47,130 bases of DNA from Sporolactobacillus mangiferae (GCF_023336505.1 NZ_JAMAST010000021.1:1-47130); one strand, 5' to 3'; positions 1-8,851 are shown, counted from the first letter of the stretch. Translations and numbers: made by a program. Notes: generated by a model not told the origin, from the letters alone.

Positions 1-11
1 TTGTCGCTCAT
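1..11 (-). CDS. 5' end of a divergent gene, truncated by the window edge
   Basis: Only the first codons (ATG AGC GAC) of a leftward gene lie in the window. A ribosome binding site GGGAGG sits nine bases upstream of the ATG, which is why I read this as a real start. It shares its promoter region with the rightward AraC-family gene, so it is a likely target of that regulator and of the cre site between them. The product cannot be identified. Confidence 0.55.
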
Positions 12-40
12 ATAAATCTTCCTCCCAATACATCAATTTT

Positions 41-55
41 AGCAAGCGCTTACAT
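41..55 (-). promoter_or_regulatory. Candidate CcpA cre site
   Basis: Read on the minus strand this is ATGTAAGCGCTTGCT, which fits the Bacillus cre consensus WTGNAANCGNWNNCW at every defined position. It lies between the truncated leftward gene and the AraC-family gene, so carbon catabolite control of one or both is inferred. Confidence 0.6.
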
Positions 56-143
56 TTATTATTAAACACTGCTTTCCAATGTGGTACAATAACAACATCA
101 AAGGTAAATCGTATCAAATAAACATAAACAGGTGTAAAAAAAG

Positions 144-1148
144 ATGAACAAACCAAAAGCCTCAGAAATCAGGCACAAAATGCTGCACATGACTGACATC
201 GAGAAACTGCAGAAAGAAAGCGGGAAATATGTACCCGATATTCCTGCCTCTTCAACACGAATCGTCAACAGTCAGTTAGAGTTATTAAACAACTTTTTTT
301 TCAGAAAACAGGATCTGTACATCAGTAAGCATAATCGGTTTGCAGAATATCCATTGCACACACATCAGTTCACCGAACTGAATTACATGCTGCATGGTTC
401 GTGCCAGCAGATCGTCAACGGGCATCCAGTCACACTCAGACAAGGCGATCTGCTCCTTATCGGTGTAGGTACAGGACATGAGATTAAACCACTCGGTGAA
501 GGTGATCTGCTCATCAACATTCTGTTCAATAAAAGCATTGTCACTGTTGACTGGCTGAACCAGGTAAAATCAAATCAAAGCCCGCTTATTCAGTATCTTT
601 TCAACCTGGCATTAGGAAAAAGCAACACCAATGTATCCATCGTATTCAATACAGGTACGTTGGAAGAAGTGCAGGCCATCCTGAAAAAAATAATTTCCGA
701 GTACTATTCAGCCGATCAGTATTCAGGTACGCTTGCCGTGCTGTACCTGCCGATTTTGTTTACGATGCTGGCACGGACATTTGACCAGACTGAGCATGCA
801 TTTTCAGAATTCTCAGGGCTTCCCCTGAAGAATCAGAAAATGATTCCCGTCCTTCAGCTCATTGAAGATCATTACAAGGACATCACTTTAGCGCAAGCTG
901 CGGATCTTCTTGGGTATAATAAAACCTATCTTGGCAATTTAATCAAAAGGTTATTAGGCGTTACCTTCACGCAGCTGGTAACCAGACGCCGTCTTTACCA
1001 GGCACGGCTGCTTCTGAATGCAACCGATCTTCCAATCAGTGACGTTGCCCATGAATCGGGATTTTCCAACAAAACGCATTTCTACAAAGTGTTTAAAGAG
1101 GCATTCGGTTATCTGCCAAGCGAGGAAAAGAAGCAGCATCTATCATAG
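144..1148 (+). CDS. AraC-family transcriptional regulator with N-terminal cupin
   Basis: A 334-residue protein with the usual two-domain AraC layout. Residues about 60-130 form a cupin-like sensor (PLHTHQFTELNYMLHG, then a GDLLLIG turn). Residues about 230-330 hold two helix-turn-helix motifs ending in the AraC signature region (DVAHESGFSNKTHFYKVFK, then FGYLPSE). The length is a little above the common 280-300 because of a polar N-terminal extension; an internal ATG at codon 13 is an alternative start. The start is preceded by a weak AGGTG. Its divergent partner is cut off, and fucO follows downstream after a repeat, so it may control sugar or diol metabolism; the effector is unknown. Confidence 0.85.
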   Translation: MNKPKASEIRHKMLHMTDIEKLQKESGKYVPDIPASSTRIVNSQLELLNNFFFRKQDLYISKHNRFAEYPLHTHQFTELNYMLHGSCQQIVNGHPVTLRQGDLLLIGVGTGHEIKPLGEGDLLINILFNKSIVTVDWLNQVKSNQSPLIQYLFNLALGKSNTNVSIVFNTGTLEEVQAILKKIISEYYSADQYSGTLAVLYLPILFTMLARTFDQTEHAFSEFSGLPLKNQKMIPVLQLIEDHYKDITLAQAADLLGYNKTYLGNLIKRLLGVTFTQLVTRRRLYQARLLLNATDLPISDVAHESGFSNKTHFYKVFKEAFGYLPSEEKKQHLS

Positions 1149-1197
1149 TCTGCAGAGCATGTGCCCTTCTTCAGACAGACCTGGGCATTGCATACAG

Positions 1198-1256
1198 TAT
1201 TAGAAAACCTGGCTTCGCCAGGCTTCTGGCGAAGGCGAAGTCCTGGTTGCACTTAA
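1198..1256 (+). repeat. Dispersed repeat family 1, copy A (partial)
   Basis: Begins TAGAAAACCTGGCTTCGCCA and contains a perfect 8-bp hairpin (CTTCGCCA, six-base loop, TGGCGAAG), then GCACTTA. The same unit recurs at 7270, 7687 and 39217. This copy lacks the AT-rich right half of the others. The remaining 230 bp before fucO show no gene or obvious signal. Confidence 0.7.
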
Positions 1257-1490
1257 AGTGTAAATTCAAGGTATAAAAAATTCTAAAGGGATGACCAACT
1301 ATCATTTTTTATCAAAACACTGAAAGGAGTTGATTTCCTCTTAAAAATAGTCCACAATAAAAAGTGGGTTGATTACCGATTGAGTTACTTCATGATTTTT
1401 GACCTTTGTTTTGCTCATGTGTCAATCTGGCATTTTTAAGTTTCTCTGTCCATATTTTTGTGAATGAAATCACAATGAGGAGGAGTAAGT

Positions 1491-2657
1491 ATGGTTGTCA
1501 ACAGAATGATTCTTAATGAAACATCCTATTTTGGTAGCGGTGCCATTAGTAAAATTCCGGAAGAAGTTAAAAAGCGTGCGTTCAAAAAAGGGCTTGTTGT
1601 CACGGATAAAGCGTTAATTAAATTCAATGTCGCGACCAAAGTCACCGAATTGCTGGATCAGTCGACGCTGGATTACTCTATTTACGACCAGATTGTCGCT
1701 AATCCGACCATGGACGTTGTGCGGAACGGATTAACGGCCTTCAAAGAAGCTGGTGCTGATTATATACTGGCAATCGGCGGAGGATCATCAATCGATACAG
1801 CCAAAGCGATTGGCATTATCGCCGCAAATCCCGAACACGAAGATATTATCAGTCTCGAAGGAGAACCGGGTACTCGGAAACCGAGCATTCCAATTTTAGC
1901 TGTCCCGACCACTTCCGGAACAGCGGCAGAAGTAACGATTAATTATGTAATCACCGATAAAGAAAATCAGCGAAAATTCGTCTGCGTTGACCCGCATGAC
2001 ATTCCGGTAGCTGCCTTCATCGACAGTGATCTCATGATGGGCATGCCGAAATCACTGTGCGCGGCGACAGGCATGGATGCATTAACTCATGCCATCGAAG
2101 GGTATATCACAAAAGGTGCATGGGAACTGACCGATATGATGCATCTCAAAGCCATTGAGATTGTCGGACGCTCCTTAAGAGATTCCGTTGCAGGTGATCA
2201 TGAAGCCCGAGAAGCAATGGCTCTTGGTCAATATATCGCCGGCATGGGCTTCTCCAATGTAGGTCTTGGACTGGTTCACGGTATGGCCCATCCGCTTAGT
2301 GCATGGTACAACGTGCCGCATGGTGTTGCCTGCGCATCGCTCCTCCCGACCATCATGGAATATAACAAAGATTATACGGGTGAAAAGTACCGCGACATTG
2401 CCATTGCAATGGGTGTCCCGGACGCACGTGAATTGCCTCTGGAAGAAGTGCGCGACGCTGCGGTGGCCGCCGTTCGCCAGCTTGGCAAAGACGTCGGTAT
2501 TCCGCAGAATATTACGGAACTTGGCGTAAAAGAAGAAGATCTTCCACTAATCGCCAAAGACGCGCTTGCCGATGTATGTACGGGCGGCAATCCAAGAGCA
2601 ACAACTGTTGAAGAAATTATCGGGCTTTATCGTTCACTGCTTGCAGCGGGCAGCTGA
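1491..2657 (+). CDS. fucO: Lactaldehyde reductase (iron-containing alcohol dehydrogenase)
   Basis: A 388-residue group III alcohol dehydrogenase that I recognise as close to E. coli FucO over its whole length. It would reduce lactaldehyde to 1,2-propanediol with NADH at the end of fucose or rhamnose breakdown, in the cytoplasm. The nucleotide-binding GGGSSIDTAKAIG motif is near residue 98. The metal ligands known from FucO are present in GMDALTHAIEGY (Asp, His) and GLVHGMAHPLSAWYNVPHG (two His). The start follows GAGGAGGAGTAAGT. It appears to be a single-gene unit ending in a strong terminator. No fucose or rhamnose pathway genes are adjacent, so another diol substrate is possible. Confidence 0.92.
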   Translation: MVVNRMILNETSYFGSGAISKIPEEVKKRAFKKGLVVTDKALIKFNVATKVTELLDQSTLDYSIYDQIVANPTMDVVRNGLTAFKEAGADYILAIGGGSSIDTAKAIGIIAANPEHEDIISLEGEPGTRKPSIPILAVPTTSGTAAEVTINYVITDKENQRKFVCVDPHDIPVAAFIDSDLMMGMPKSLCAATGMDALTHAIEGYITKGAWELTDMMHLKAIEIVGRSLRDSVAGDHEAREAMALGQYIAGMGFSNVGLGLVHGMAHPLSAWYNVPHGVACASLLPTIMEYNKDYTGEKYRDIAIAMGVPDARELPLEEVRDAAVAAVRQLGKDVGIPQNITELGVKEEDLPLIAKDALADVCTGGNPRATTVEEIIGLYRSLLAAGS

Positions 2658-2669
2658 TCTCAGACACGT

Positions 2670-2706
2670 GACATGCAGCATGTTCAGGCAGGACATGCTG
2701 CATGTC
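2670..2706 (+). repeat. Perfect 14-bp inverted repeat after fucO
   Basis: GACATGCAGCATGT is followed by a nine-base loop and its exact complement. It starts 13 bp after the fucO stop and has no T-run after it, so it is not a classical terminator by itself. It may protect the 3' end of the mRNA or bind a protein. Confidence 0.7.
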
Positions 2707-2752
2707 GGTCATTCGTTAAACTTTTGCAGACATCGCCGGTGCGGTCCATCAC

Positions 2753-2790
2753 ATCCCAAGTGTTCTCTGATCACTTGGGATTTTTGCTTG
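2753..2790 (+). terminator. Rho-independent terminator of fucO
   Basis: Stem ATCCCAAGTG / CACTTGGGAT with a nine-base loop, followed by TTTTGCTTG on the plus strand. Confidence 0.85.
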
Positions 2791-2918
2791 CTCTTTTCAT
2801 AGTTAATCGCAGATTCGCATGTGCAGTTTGTCAATGAACAGCAGCAGAATCACGGCAACAATGACGCCGTTCGGCAGTCTCAATTCTCGTTCATTTCCGG
2901 CCAATGAAAGGTGGAACC

Positions 2919-4535
2919 TTAGTGGGCAGGCGCTGTATATTTAAACCTGTCGCCCATCACCTCATTCTTGAGAAACAGAGCACATTTCTGTGCTGTCAGT
3001 GTGCAATTAACGCCGCATAACGGCCCGTTGACCGCCTTGCCGTTTTCCCGTCGATTCCTTTCAATAGCAAAAAGCACTTCATGGTAAGGAATTAGCGGGT
3101 CTATTCCGGAAAGTGCCATATCGGCATACATCGGTGCGGTAACTGCAGCCCGCACGGTGCGCGTCAGACACGGAAATTCCAGCCCTCCGGGAATTGGATC
3201 GCACGGAATGCCGATATTCGCCTGCAATGCCATGGATGCCGCATGTTGTACCTGTTCACCCGTACCTCCGGCCATCCACGTCACCGCCCCGGAAGCCATC
3301 GCGCAGCAGATCCCCGATTCGCCGACACACCCCGATTCACCGGAAGCATGAGCGTGTGTAAAAGCAATCGCACCCAGACCCGCGGCAACGACCAGTCCCT
3401 CGATCAGTTTCTCATGAGTGAAGCCGCGTACTTCACGAACCGCTTCCAGCGCCGAATACAAATAACCGCCGCCGGTACCCATCGGCCCGGGCACAATCAC
3501 AACACCGGGAATTTTAGCATTCGTTGAATAAGCATAGTCCATAATTCTCGATGTCAGCGAATCAACAAGCGGAAGCGTTTTCTGCTTGTGTCGGTGCCAT
3601 AATTTTCCGTATATTGGCAGCATCGGCGTATCCTGAACCTTTTCATAGCCGAGCCGCTCAAGCGCATGAATCTGATGATCAAGAATATCGGCAATTCTTT
3701 CAAAGTAAGCCATAATCTTTGCTTCATTCCATCCGGAAAAAGCATGCTCGTAATCAATGGCCGTCTGCACGAAACTTTGATTGCGTTCACGGGAAATGCT
3801 GATCCACTCATCGACCGTATGAAACAATTGCGGTTTGCGTTTCAGTGTAGTAACCACAGGCAGCAGTGCAGGCAGCAAAAGAAAGTCCCGATCATCCAGT
3901 AAGGACTGAAGCATCTGATCAGAAGGCGGTGCAGAGAATTCAAGAAAGTACCCACGATCGCCAGACTTGCTGGTTAATTCCTTACGGGCAACAAATAGTT
4001 CGCGATAACGTTCGACCAGACAGGCAACTGATTCACCATAACGTCTGCCCGAATCAAAAATGAGCAGTCCGAACGTATCCGCCTGCCAATGAATCTAGAA
4101 ACCATTTATTTCGTAAATCATGATCATTCCGCCGCCAATAGATTGTCCGATCAGCTGACCTGTCTCTCCGCCCACACTGACCAGATCAAATTGCACACTG
4201 CCGGGATAACCGTTTTCTTCCGGCAATGCCGTAAATTCATACGAAATCTGTTGTTTCCTTGCAAGTCTGTGTGCGTCAAAAAGGCGGACATCATCCGTTG
4301 CAAAGTCCTGCAAGCCACCTAGATAACCGCGGTCATCCATCATATTTCCAAGATTGCGCAGGTGGCGCCTGTCACCCGGGTTAAAAGCAATCGTTACCTG
4401 ACGAAGCGGCGATTTGATCGTACGACGTGCTACTCTTCCGACTCTGCTTGTGCCCGCGAAGCTGCCGCTTGATCCCGGTTGCATGATCGGTCCAAACACA
4501 TCATTAAAGAAATCAGGATAGAAGCGTTTGTCCAT
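2919..4535 (-). pseudogene. Fused beta-alpha L-serine-dehydratase-like enzyme interrupted by one in-frame TAG
   Basis: One continuous frame of 538 codons carries a beta-type domain (from MDKRFYPDFFNDVFGP to GGETGQLIGQSIGGGMIMIY) and an iron-sulfur alpha domain. A TAG at 4095-4097, codon 147, splits them. The frame stays open and protein-like on both sides of the stop (INGF, stop, IHWQADTFGLLIFD), so this is a single substitution. Alpha-domain cysteines expected to hold the 4Fe-4S cluster are conserved (SGCVGESG, CDPIPGG, EFPCL). The family deaminates serine or related amino acids. The start has GGGAG upstream and overlaps the M20 gene by 23 bp, indicating translational coupling. It may be a recent pseudogene, a sequencing error, or made as two chains: an ATG at 3914 could restart the alpha part, but the 61 codons between would be lost. 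Confidence 0.75.
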
Positions 4536-5700
4536 CAGAAGCACTCCCTTCAAAATAGGAATGAACAAGTGAAACAAACAATGGAACGGAGGCCTCAAGA
4601 GCACGAAGATCCGCCTTAAATTTGCTGTTATGAACAGGGTAAGGACAGCCAACCCCAATGTTAAAAATAACGCCTGGAATTACCTGCTGGTAACAGGAAA
4701 AATCTTCACCCCCCATGCTTGGCGCCACATCAGTCACTTTAATTCCCTGATTCTTCGCCACACGTTCCACAAGCTTTGTCAGCCGCTCATCATTGACAAC
4801 CGCCGGTGCACCATCCACCCAGCGAAGCTCGCCGCTGATTCCGTGAACCGCGGCAATTCCGCTGACTATTTCCTGAAGCCGCTGTTTCACTTTGTCCCGA
4901 ACCTTTTTATGAAAAGAGCGGACTGTTCCCTCAAGTAACGCCGTATCGGGAAGTACATTCCAAGTTGTTCCCGACTCAATACGTGTGAGCGAAACAACAC
5001 TGGGCTCAAACGGATCAATATTTCGACTGACAATCGACTGTGCCGACACAATAAATTCACCCGAAGCCACAATCACATCACGCCCGCTGTCCGGGTGGGC
5101 GGCATGTGTCCCCTTGCCATGGAAGGTCACGTAAATGCGGTCAACCGCCGCACTAAAATTTCCGGATCTGATGCCGACAACGCCGGTAGGCAGCTCGGGT
5201 TTAACATGGAGACCGAAAATCGCTTCAACACCATTTAAAATCCCGGTGTCAACAACCTGCTCTCCCCCATGCTCCGCCTCCTCGGCCGGCTGAAAAATAA
5301 GCAGGACCGTCCCTTCCAGCTCCCGTTCGATTTTCTTCAGTTCAATTGCTGTAGCCAGCAGATTCGTTAGATGAAAATCATGGCCACATGCATGCATCCG
5401 GCCCGGTGCCTCAGATGCATATGGCAGGCCCGTGACCTCATTAATCGGCAGTGCATCAATATCAGCACGAAGGGCGATCTTAGGACCAGGGCGATATCCG
5501 CCGATTCTGGCAAACACACCTGTCTGAAGCGGGTTTGGCAGCAAGTCAATCGAATAGTTCTGCAATACCTCTATGATCTTCCTGGTCGTTTCAAATTCAT
5601 GAAGTGCAAGCTCCGGATGCCGGTGGAACCAGGCAAACCATTGATGTGCTGCCTGCAGTGTTTCAGAAGCGGGTTCGAATGGAACGGTCATTTTGTTCAT
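4513..5700 (-). CDS. M20-family amidohydrolase (N-acyl amino acid deacylase type)
   Basis: A 395-residue metallo-amidohydrolase of the M20D/IAA-amino-acid hydrolase type. Motifs in order: HRHPELALHEFET, the metal site MHACGHDFHL, the acidic EEAEHGGEQV, the dimerisation domain from about residue 185, and GGEDFSCY near the C terminus. These enzymes remove acyl groups from N-acyl amino acids or cleave aminoacyl conjugates in the cytoplasm. The first ATG overlaps the ATPase stop (ATGA). An ATG three codons later sits at a better distance from GAGGAGG and may be the real start. It lies between an amino-acid ABC importer and a serine-dehydratase-like enzyme, so it probably releases the amino acid that the next enzyme deaminates. 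Confidence 0.88.
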   Translation of the reverse strand: MNKMTVPFEPASETLQAAHQWFAWFHRHPELALHEFETTRKIIEVLQNYSIDLLPNPLQTGVFARIGGYRPGPKIALRADIDALPINEVTGLPYASEAPGRMHACGHDFHLTNLLATAIELKKIERELEGTVLLIFQPAEEAEHGGEQVVDTGILNGVEAIFGLHVKPELPTGVVGIRSGNFSAAVDRIYVTFHGKGTHAAHPDSGRDVIVASGEFIVSAQSIVSRNIDPFEPSVVSLTRIESGTTWNVLPDTALLEGTVRSFHKKVRDKVKQRLQEIVSGIAAVHGISGELRWVDGAPAVVNDERLTKLVERVAKNQGIKVTDVAPSMGGEDFSCYQQVIPGVIFNIGVGCPYPVHNSKFKADLRALEASVPLFVSLVHSYFEGSASDGQTLLS

Positions 5701-6440
5701 TCCTCCTCGTAGGTTAATTTATGTAAAAACGCCTGGGTACGCACATTCCTGCTGTTTTCGAAAAGATCCTTTGGATTGGAGTCCTCAACCAGTTCTCCAT
5801 TTTCCAAAAAAATGATTCGCGTAGCAACACTGCGCACAAAGCGCATTTCATGGGAAACAAGAATCATGGTCATACCTTCCGCTGCGATTTTCTTGATCAG
5901 ATGAAGAATTTCGCCGACCCATTCCGGGTCCAGGGCACTTGTCGGCTCATCAAAAAGCATGACTTTCGGATCAACGGCAAGCGCCCGGGCAATGCCGACA
6001 CGTTGCCGCTGCCCGCCAGATAAATTAGCGGGATAATCCTGCAGTTTATCAGCCATACCCACTTTTCTCAGTAAATCCTCCGCCTTCTCGTCGGCATCCT
6101 TTTTCTTCATCTTTGACACGACAATTAAGCTGTCCGCAACATTTTCAATCACCGTCCGGTTTTTAAAGAGATTATAATGCTGAAAAACCATTGAGCTCTG
6201 GCTGCGCAGTCTTCTAATCTCCTGCTTCGTATATTTTGAAGCGTCAATGGTTGCCGAACCAATCGAAATTTTCCCTGAATCCGGCACTTCCAGCCAGTTA
6301 AGCAAACGCAGCAAGGTCGTTTTGCCCGCACCGCTCGGACCAATTAAGGTCACCACTTCGCCCTTATTCACGGTAAGATTAATATTGCTAAGCACACGAT
6401 TGTTTTTATAGGATTTATAAATATTCTCCAGTTGAATCAC
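5697..6440 (-). CDS. Polar amino acid ABC transporter, ATP-binding protein
   Basis: A 247-residue ATPase of the GlnQ/cystine class. Walker A GPSGAGKTTLL, Q-loop HYNLF, signature LSGGQRQRVGIARAL, Walker B VMLFDEPTSALD and the H-loop in VSHEM are all present. The GTG start overlaps the permease stop by four bases and the stop overlaps the M20 start, so the genes are co-translated. It powers import with the permease and, most likely, the lipoprotein at 8018. Confidence 0.93.
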   Translation of the reverse strand: MIQLENIYKSYKNNRVLSNINLTVNKGEVVTLIGPSGAGKTTLLRLLNWLEVPDSGKISIGSATIDASKYTKQEIRRLRSQSSMVFQHYNLFKNRTVIENVADSLIVVSKMKKKDADEKAEDLLRKVGMADKLQDYPANLSGGQRQRVGIARALAVDPKVMLFDEPTSALDPEWVGEILHLIKKIAAEGMTMILVSHEMRFVRSVATRIIFLENGELVEDSNPKDLFENSRNVRTQAFLHKLTYEEE

Positions 6441-7153
6441 GAGTTTGTTTTCCTTTCATACCGACGTGCGTAAATCTCTACTCTGGAAAGCGCGAAAGCG
6501 ACAATGGCACAGACGACCCAGTAAATGACAGACACGACAATGTAGACTTCAAAGAAACGAAAAGATCGCGAGCCAACAATTTTGGCCTGCGCCATGATAT
6601 CGACAATCGAAATTGTGAAGACGAGCGACGTCTCCTTAATCAGCGAGATCAGCGTATTGGACAGCGGTGGAATGGCGATGCCGATCGCCTGCGGAATAAT
6701 TACTTTCCGGAGTGCCTGGAACCTGGTCATATTTACACTATAGCACGCTTCAAGCTGTCCCGGATCAACCGCAAGCAACGAGCTTCTCATCGTTTCCGAC
6801 ATGTAGGCACCCGCATTGATGGCCAGTGCAATAATAGCAAAGGCAATGCTTGGCACACCGTTCACATCAAAGGATGTGCCGAATTTCTCATTGAGTGCCT
6901 TAAGAAGAAGCGGAATGCCATAATACACAAGCATGATCTGTACTAAATCCGGAGTTCCGCGGATGAATGAAATATACGCCCGGGCTATCGGGCTGAGCAC
7001 TCTGATGTTTGCATAACGAATGAACGAAATAATGAACGCGATCACAAGTCCGATCACTCCGGAAACAAAAGCGATAAATAAAGTCGTCGGCAATGCCTGA
7101 AGCACTTCCGGAAAAGAATGGATCATAAATGTCGGATCAAAAATTTTTCCCAT
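6437..7153 (-). CDS. Polar amino acid ABC transporter, permease
   Basis: A 238-residue HisM/GlnP-type membrane protein with about five hydrophobic segments. The EAA-type loop is seen in GAYMSETMRSSLLAVDPGQLEAC. I chose the ATG at 7153 (MGKIFDPTF) because it follows AGAGGA at good spacing; a longer in-frame extension to 7267 has no ribosome binding site and is not typical of the family. It is the first gene of a tight four-gene set. A repeat-filled stretch separates it from its presumed binding protein. Confidence 0.9.
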   Translation of the reverse strand: MGKIFDPTFMIHSFPEVLQALPTTLFIAFVSGVIGLVIAFIISFIRYANIRVLSPIARAYISFIRGTPDLVQIMLVYYGIPLLLKALNEKFGTSFDVNGVPSIAFAIIALAINAGAYMSETMRSSLLAVDPGQLEACYSVNMTRFQALRKVIIPQAIGIAIPPLSNTLISLIKETSLVFTISIVDIMAQAKIVGSRSFRFFEVYIVVSVIYWVVCAIVAFALSRVEIYARRYERKTNS

Positions 7154-7269
7154 ATGGTTGATTCCTCTGACTCGATAAAATTTGAAAAAAATGGTGCAGA
7201 TTGGCCAGGCGCCTACCTGTGCCTCATGCCACACCGCAATAATCTTTCCGTGGCGATCTGAAATCATTC

Positions 7270-7372
7270 ATTAGAAAACCTGGCTTTGCCAAGCCTCTGG
7301 CGAAGGCAAAGACCGTAGTTGCACTTATACTATAATCCACTGAACTTTAAACTTTCTTATAGTATTAGAAAA
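7270..7372 (+). repeat. Dispersed repeat family 1, copy B
   Basis: TTAGAAAACCTGGCTTTGCC, then a hairpin (CTTTGCCA / TGGCGAAG, where the T forms a G-U pair), then GCACTTATACTAT and an AT-rich part ending CTTTCTTATAGTAT. ATACTAT and ATAGTAT form a second, outer inverted repeat. It differs from copy A in the stem but keeps pairing, which suggests the structure is selected. Confidence 0.75.
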
Positions 7373-7514
7373 ACCGGACATAGCCCGATCCTTACTTCCG
7401 CAGGATGCGGTGATTTCCACATTGTGCACAGGACATGCACGCCTTTAGTGGAAGTTCCTTTTACTCTGTGTAATCGAACTGGGTTCGTGTCTTTACGGTA
7501 CTGAATCGGCGCTT

Positions 7515-7635
7515 CAGTTGCTCGCTTGCCGCGGGCGATCCGGGAGCCTCCTCGAGCAGACTCGTGTCTGCGGGGTCTCCCCTGGCTCGCTGATCCCGCA
7601 GGCGTCTCGCACCTCCGCTTTGATTCTCGACAAGA
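7515..7635. repeat. Long GC-rich stem-loop repeat
   Basis: A long imperfect palindrome, core 7529-7602. Paired blocks from outside in are CCGCGGG/CCCGC(A)GG, GCGA/TCGC, GGGAG/CTCCC and GCAGA/TCTGC. It resembles the intergenic 'CCGCGGGCG...CCTCCTCG...CCCGCAGG' element scattered through Bacillaceae genomes; I name this from memory of such sequences, not from a search. Short open frames across it are by-products. Confidence 0.65.
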
Positions 7636-7686
7636 CACTGGTTATTGGTTTTTATATGGGTCAAAATCTTATACTTTCTTTACTTG

Positions 7687-7766
7687 TTAGAAAACCTGGC
7701 TTCGGGGGAAGCTGCCGCCTGCGCTTATACTATTTTCCTTAAAATTTATATACTTATAGTAGAACA
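7687..7766 (+). repeat. Dispersed repeat family 1, copy C
   Basis: TTAGAAAACCTGGCTTCGG, a shortened and altered central hairpin, then GCGCTTATACTATTTTCC, AAATTTATATACTTATAGTAG. The ends match copies B and D; the central stem is degraded. The rest of 7767-8017 shows no gene. Confidence 0.7.
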
Positions 7767-8017
7767 AAGTCCCGTGGGATTCCCGTCTTCCGTATCAGCA
7801 CAATCTTCACATCAAAGGAGCCTATCCCATCGCAAAAAAACTTTGAGACAGCCCCTCTGTATCATCTGATCAATGAAGTTAATCGTATCCCGCCGTTATT
7901 TTTATAAACATTTACAATGTAAATACCATCAAACGGGAAGGCGAAAATTGCCTGCAAGGTAAGTTATTATCACATTTGGATCTCATTATCCCGTATTGAA
8001 AAGAACGCAGCGTTCGC

Positions 8018-8851
8018 TTACTGCTCCTCTGCAGATGCTTTGGTCGTGTAATCTTTTCCTAGATATTGAATAGACAGCTTCTTCAATGTTCCATCTTTGC
8101 GCAGCGCAACAAGTGCCTTGTCAATCAGTTTTTGATATTTTCTTCCCGTGTCATTCTTTACAAAAAGCAGATGGATTGGGCTGATGCCAAGTTCAGGAGC
8201 TGTTGTTCCGCTAATCTTTATGCCCAGTTTCTTAGCCGTCAGGTTTGTAGTAATGATGCTGCTGATTGTTGCATCCACACGCTTCGAATCGATTTCCTGG
8301 AGTGCATTGTTAATATTGCCGTCCGTATATTTAATTTTAATTTTATTACCGTTTGCCTTATTGAATTTTTCCAAAGCAGTGGTCGTGTTCGTACCGACAC
8401 CCGCTGCCACTTTCTTTCCATAGAGATCTTTCAACGATTTAATATCCGTTCTGCCAGCTTTATAGATGATCTGCGAATTGCCATACAGATAAGGCTGCTC
8501 CGAGAACAGATATTTCTTTTCGCGTTCCGGGTTCTTGCCAAGGTCGCTTGCAATAATGTCAAACTTACCGGATTCCAGAGCGACAAAAATACTGTCCCAG
8601 GCCGTCGGAACATAATGGAATTTAAGCGATGGAACCTTTTTGTCAACCGCTCTCATGACCGCAATATCATAACCGTCTACTTTGCCGTTCTTATCTACGT
8701 AATTGTATGGCGGATATGCACCCTCCGTCCCTACATTCACGGTTGTAACCTTCTCTGCCTTTTTCTTGGATGAAGCGGATCCGTTTCCGCATGCAGCCGT
8801 TGTCAGCAGCAAAACTAACGTCAAAAAAACAAGCACCATCTTTTTACTCAT
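8018..8851 (-). CDS. Polar amino acid ABC transporter, substrate-binding lipoprotein
   Basis: A 277-residue family 3 solute-binding protein. A lipoprotein signal peptide ends in LLTTAACG with the lipid-modified Cys at residue 21. The mature protein begins with a Lys/Ser-rich linker and then VNVGTEGAYPPYNYVD, the usual entry into the amino-acid-binding fold; FDIIASDLGKNPER follows near residue 115. It would capture the substrate outside the membrane and deliver it to the permease at 6437, 0.86 kb downstream on the same strand. The substrate class (cystine, another polar amino acid or an N-acyl amino acid) is not readable from sequence. The start is preceded by a GGGG-rich ribosome binding site. 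Confidence 0.9.
   Translation of the reverse strand: MSKKMVLVFLTLVLLLTTAACGNGSASSKKKAEKVTTVNVGTEGAYPPYNYVDKNGKVDGYDIAVMRAVDKKVPSLKFHYVPTAWDSIFVALESGKFDIIASDLGKNPEREKKYLFSEQPYLYGNSQIIYKAGRTDIKSLKDLYGKKVAAGVGTNTTTALEKFNKANGNKIKIKYTDGNINNALQEIDSKRVDATISSIITTNLTAKKLGIKISGTTAPELGISPIHLLFVKNDTGRKYQKLIDKALVALRKDGTLKKLSIQYLGKDYTTKASAEEQ

Noticed and set aside
2919-4535. Pyrrolysine or other recoded TAG
   Set aside because: No sign of a pyrrolysine system in the window, the enzyme family does not use it, and the following bases are not a known readthrough context; a point mutation is simpler.
7357-7638. 93-codon minus-strand gene
   Set aside because: It runs across the GC-rich palindrome and repeat copy; its Arg/Ser-rich composition is that of a translated repeat.
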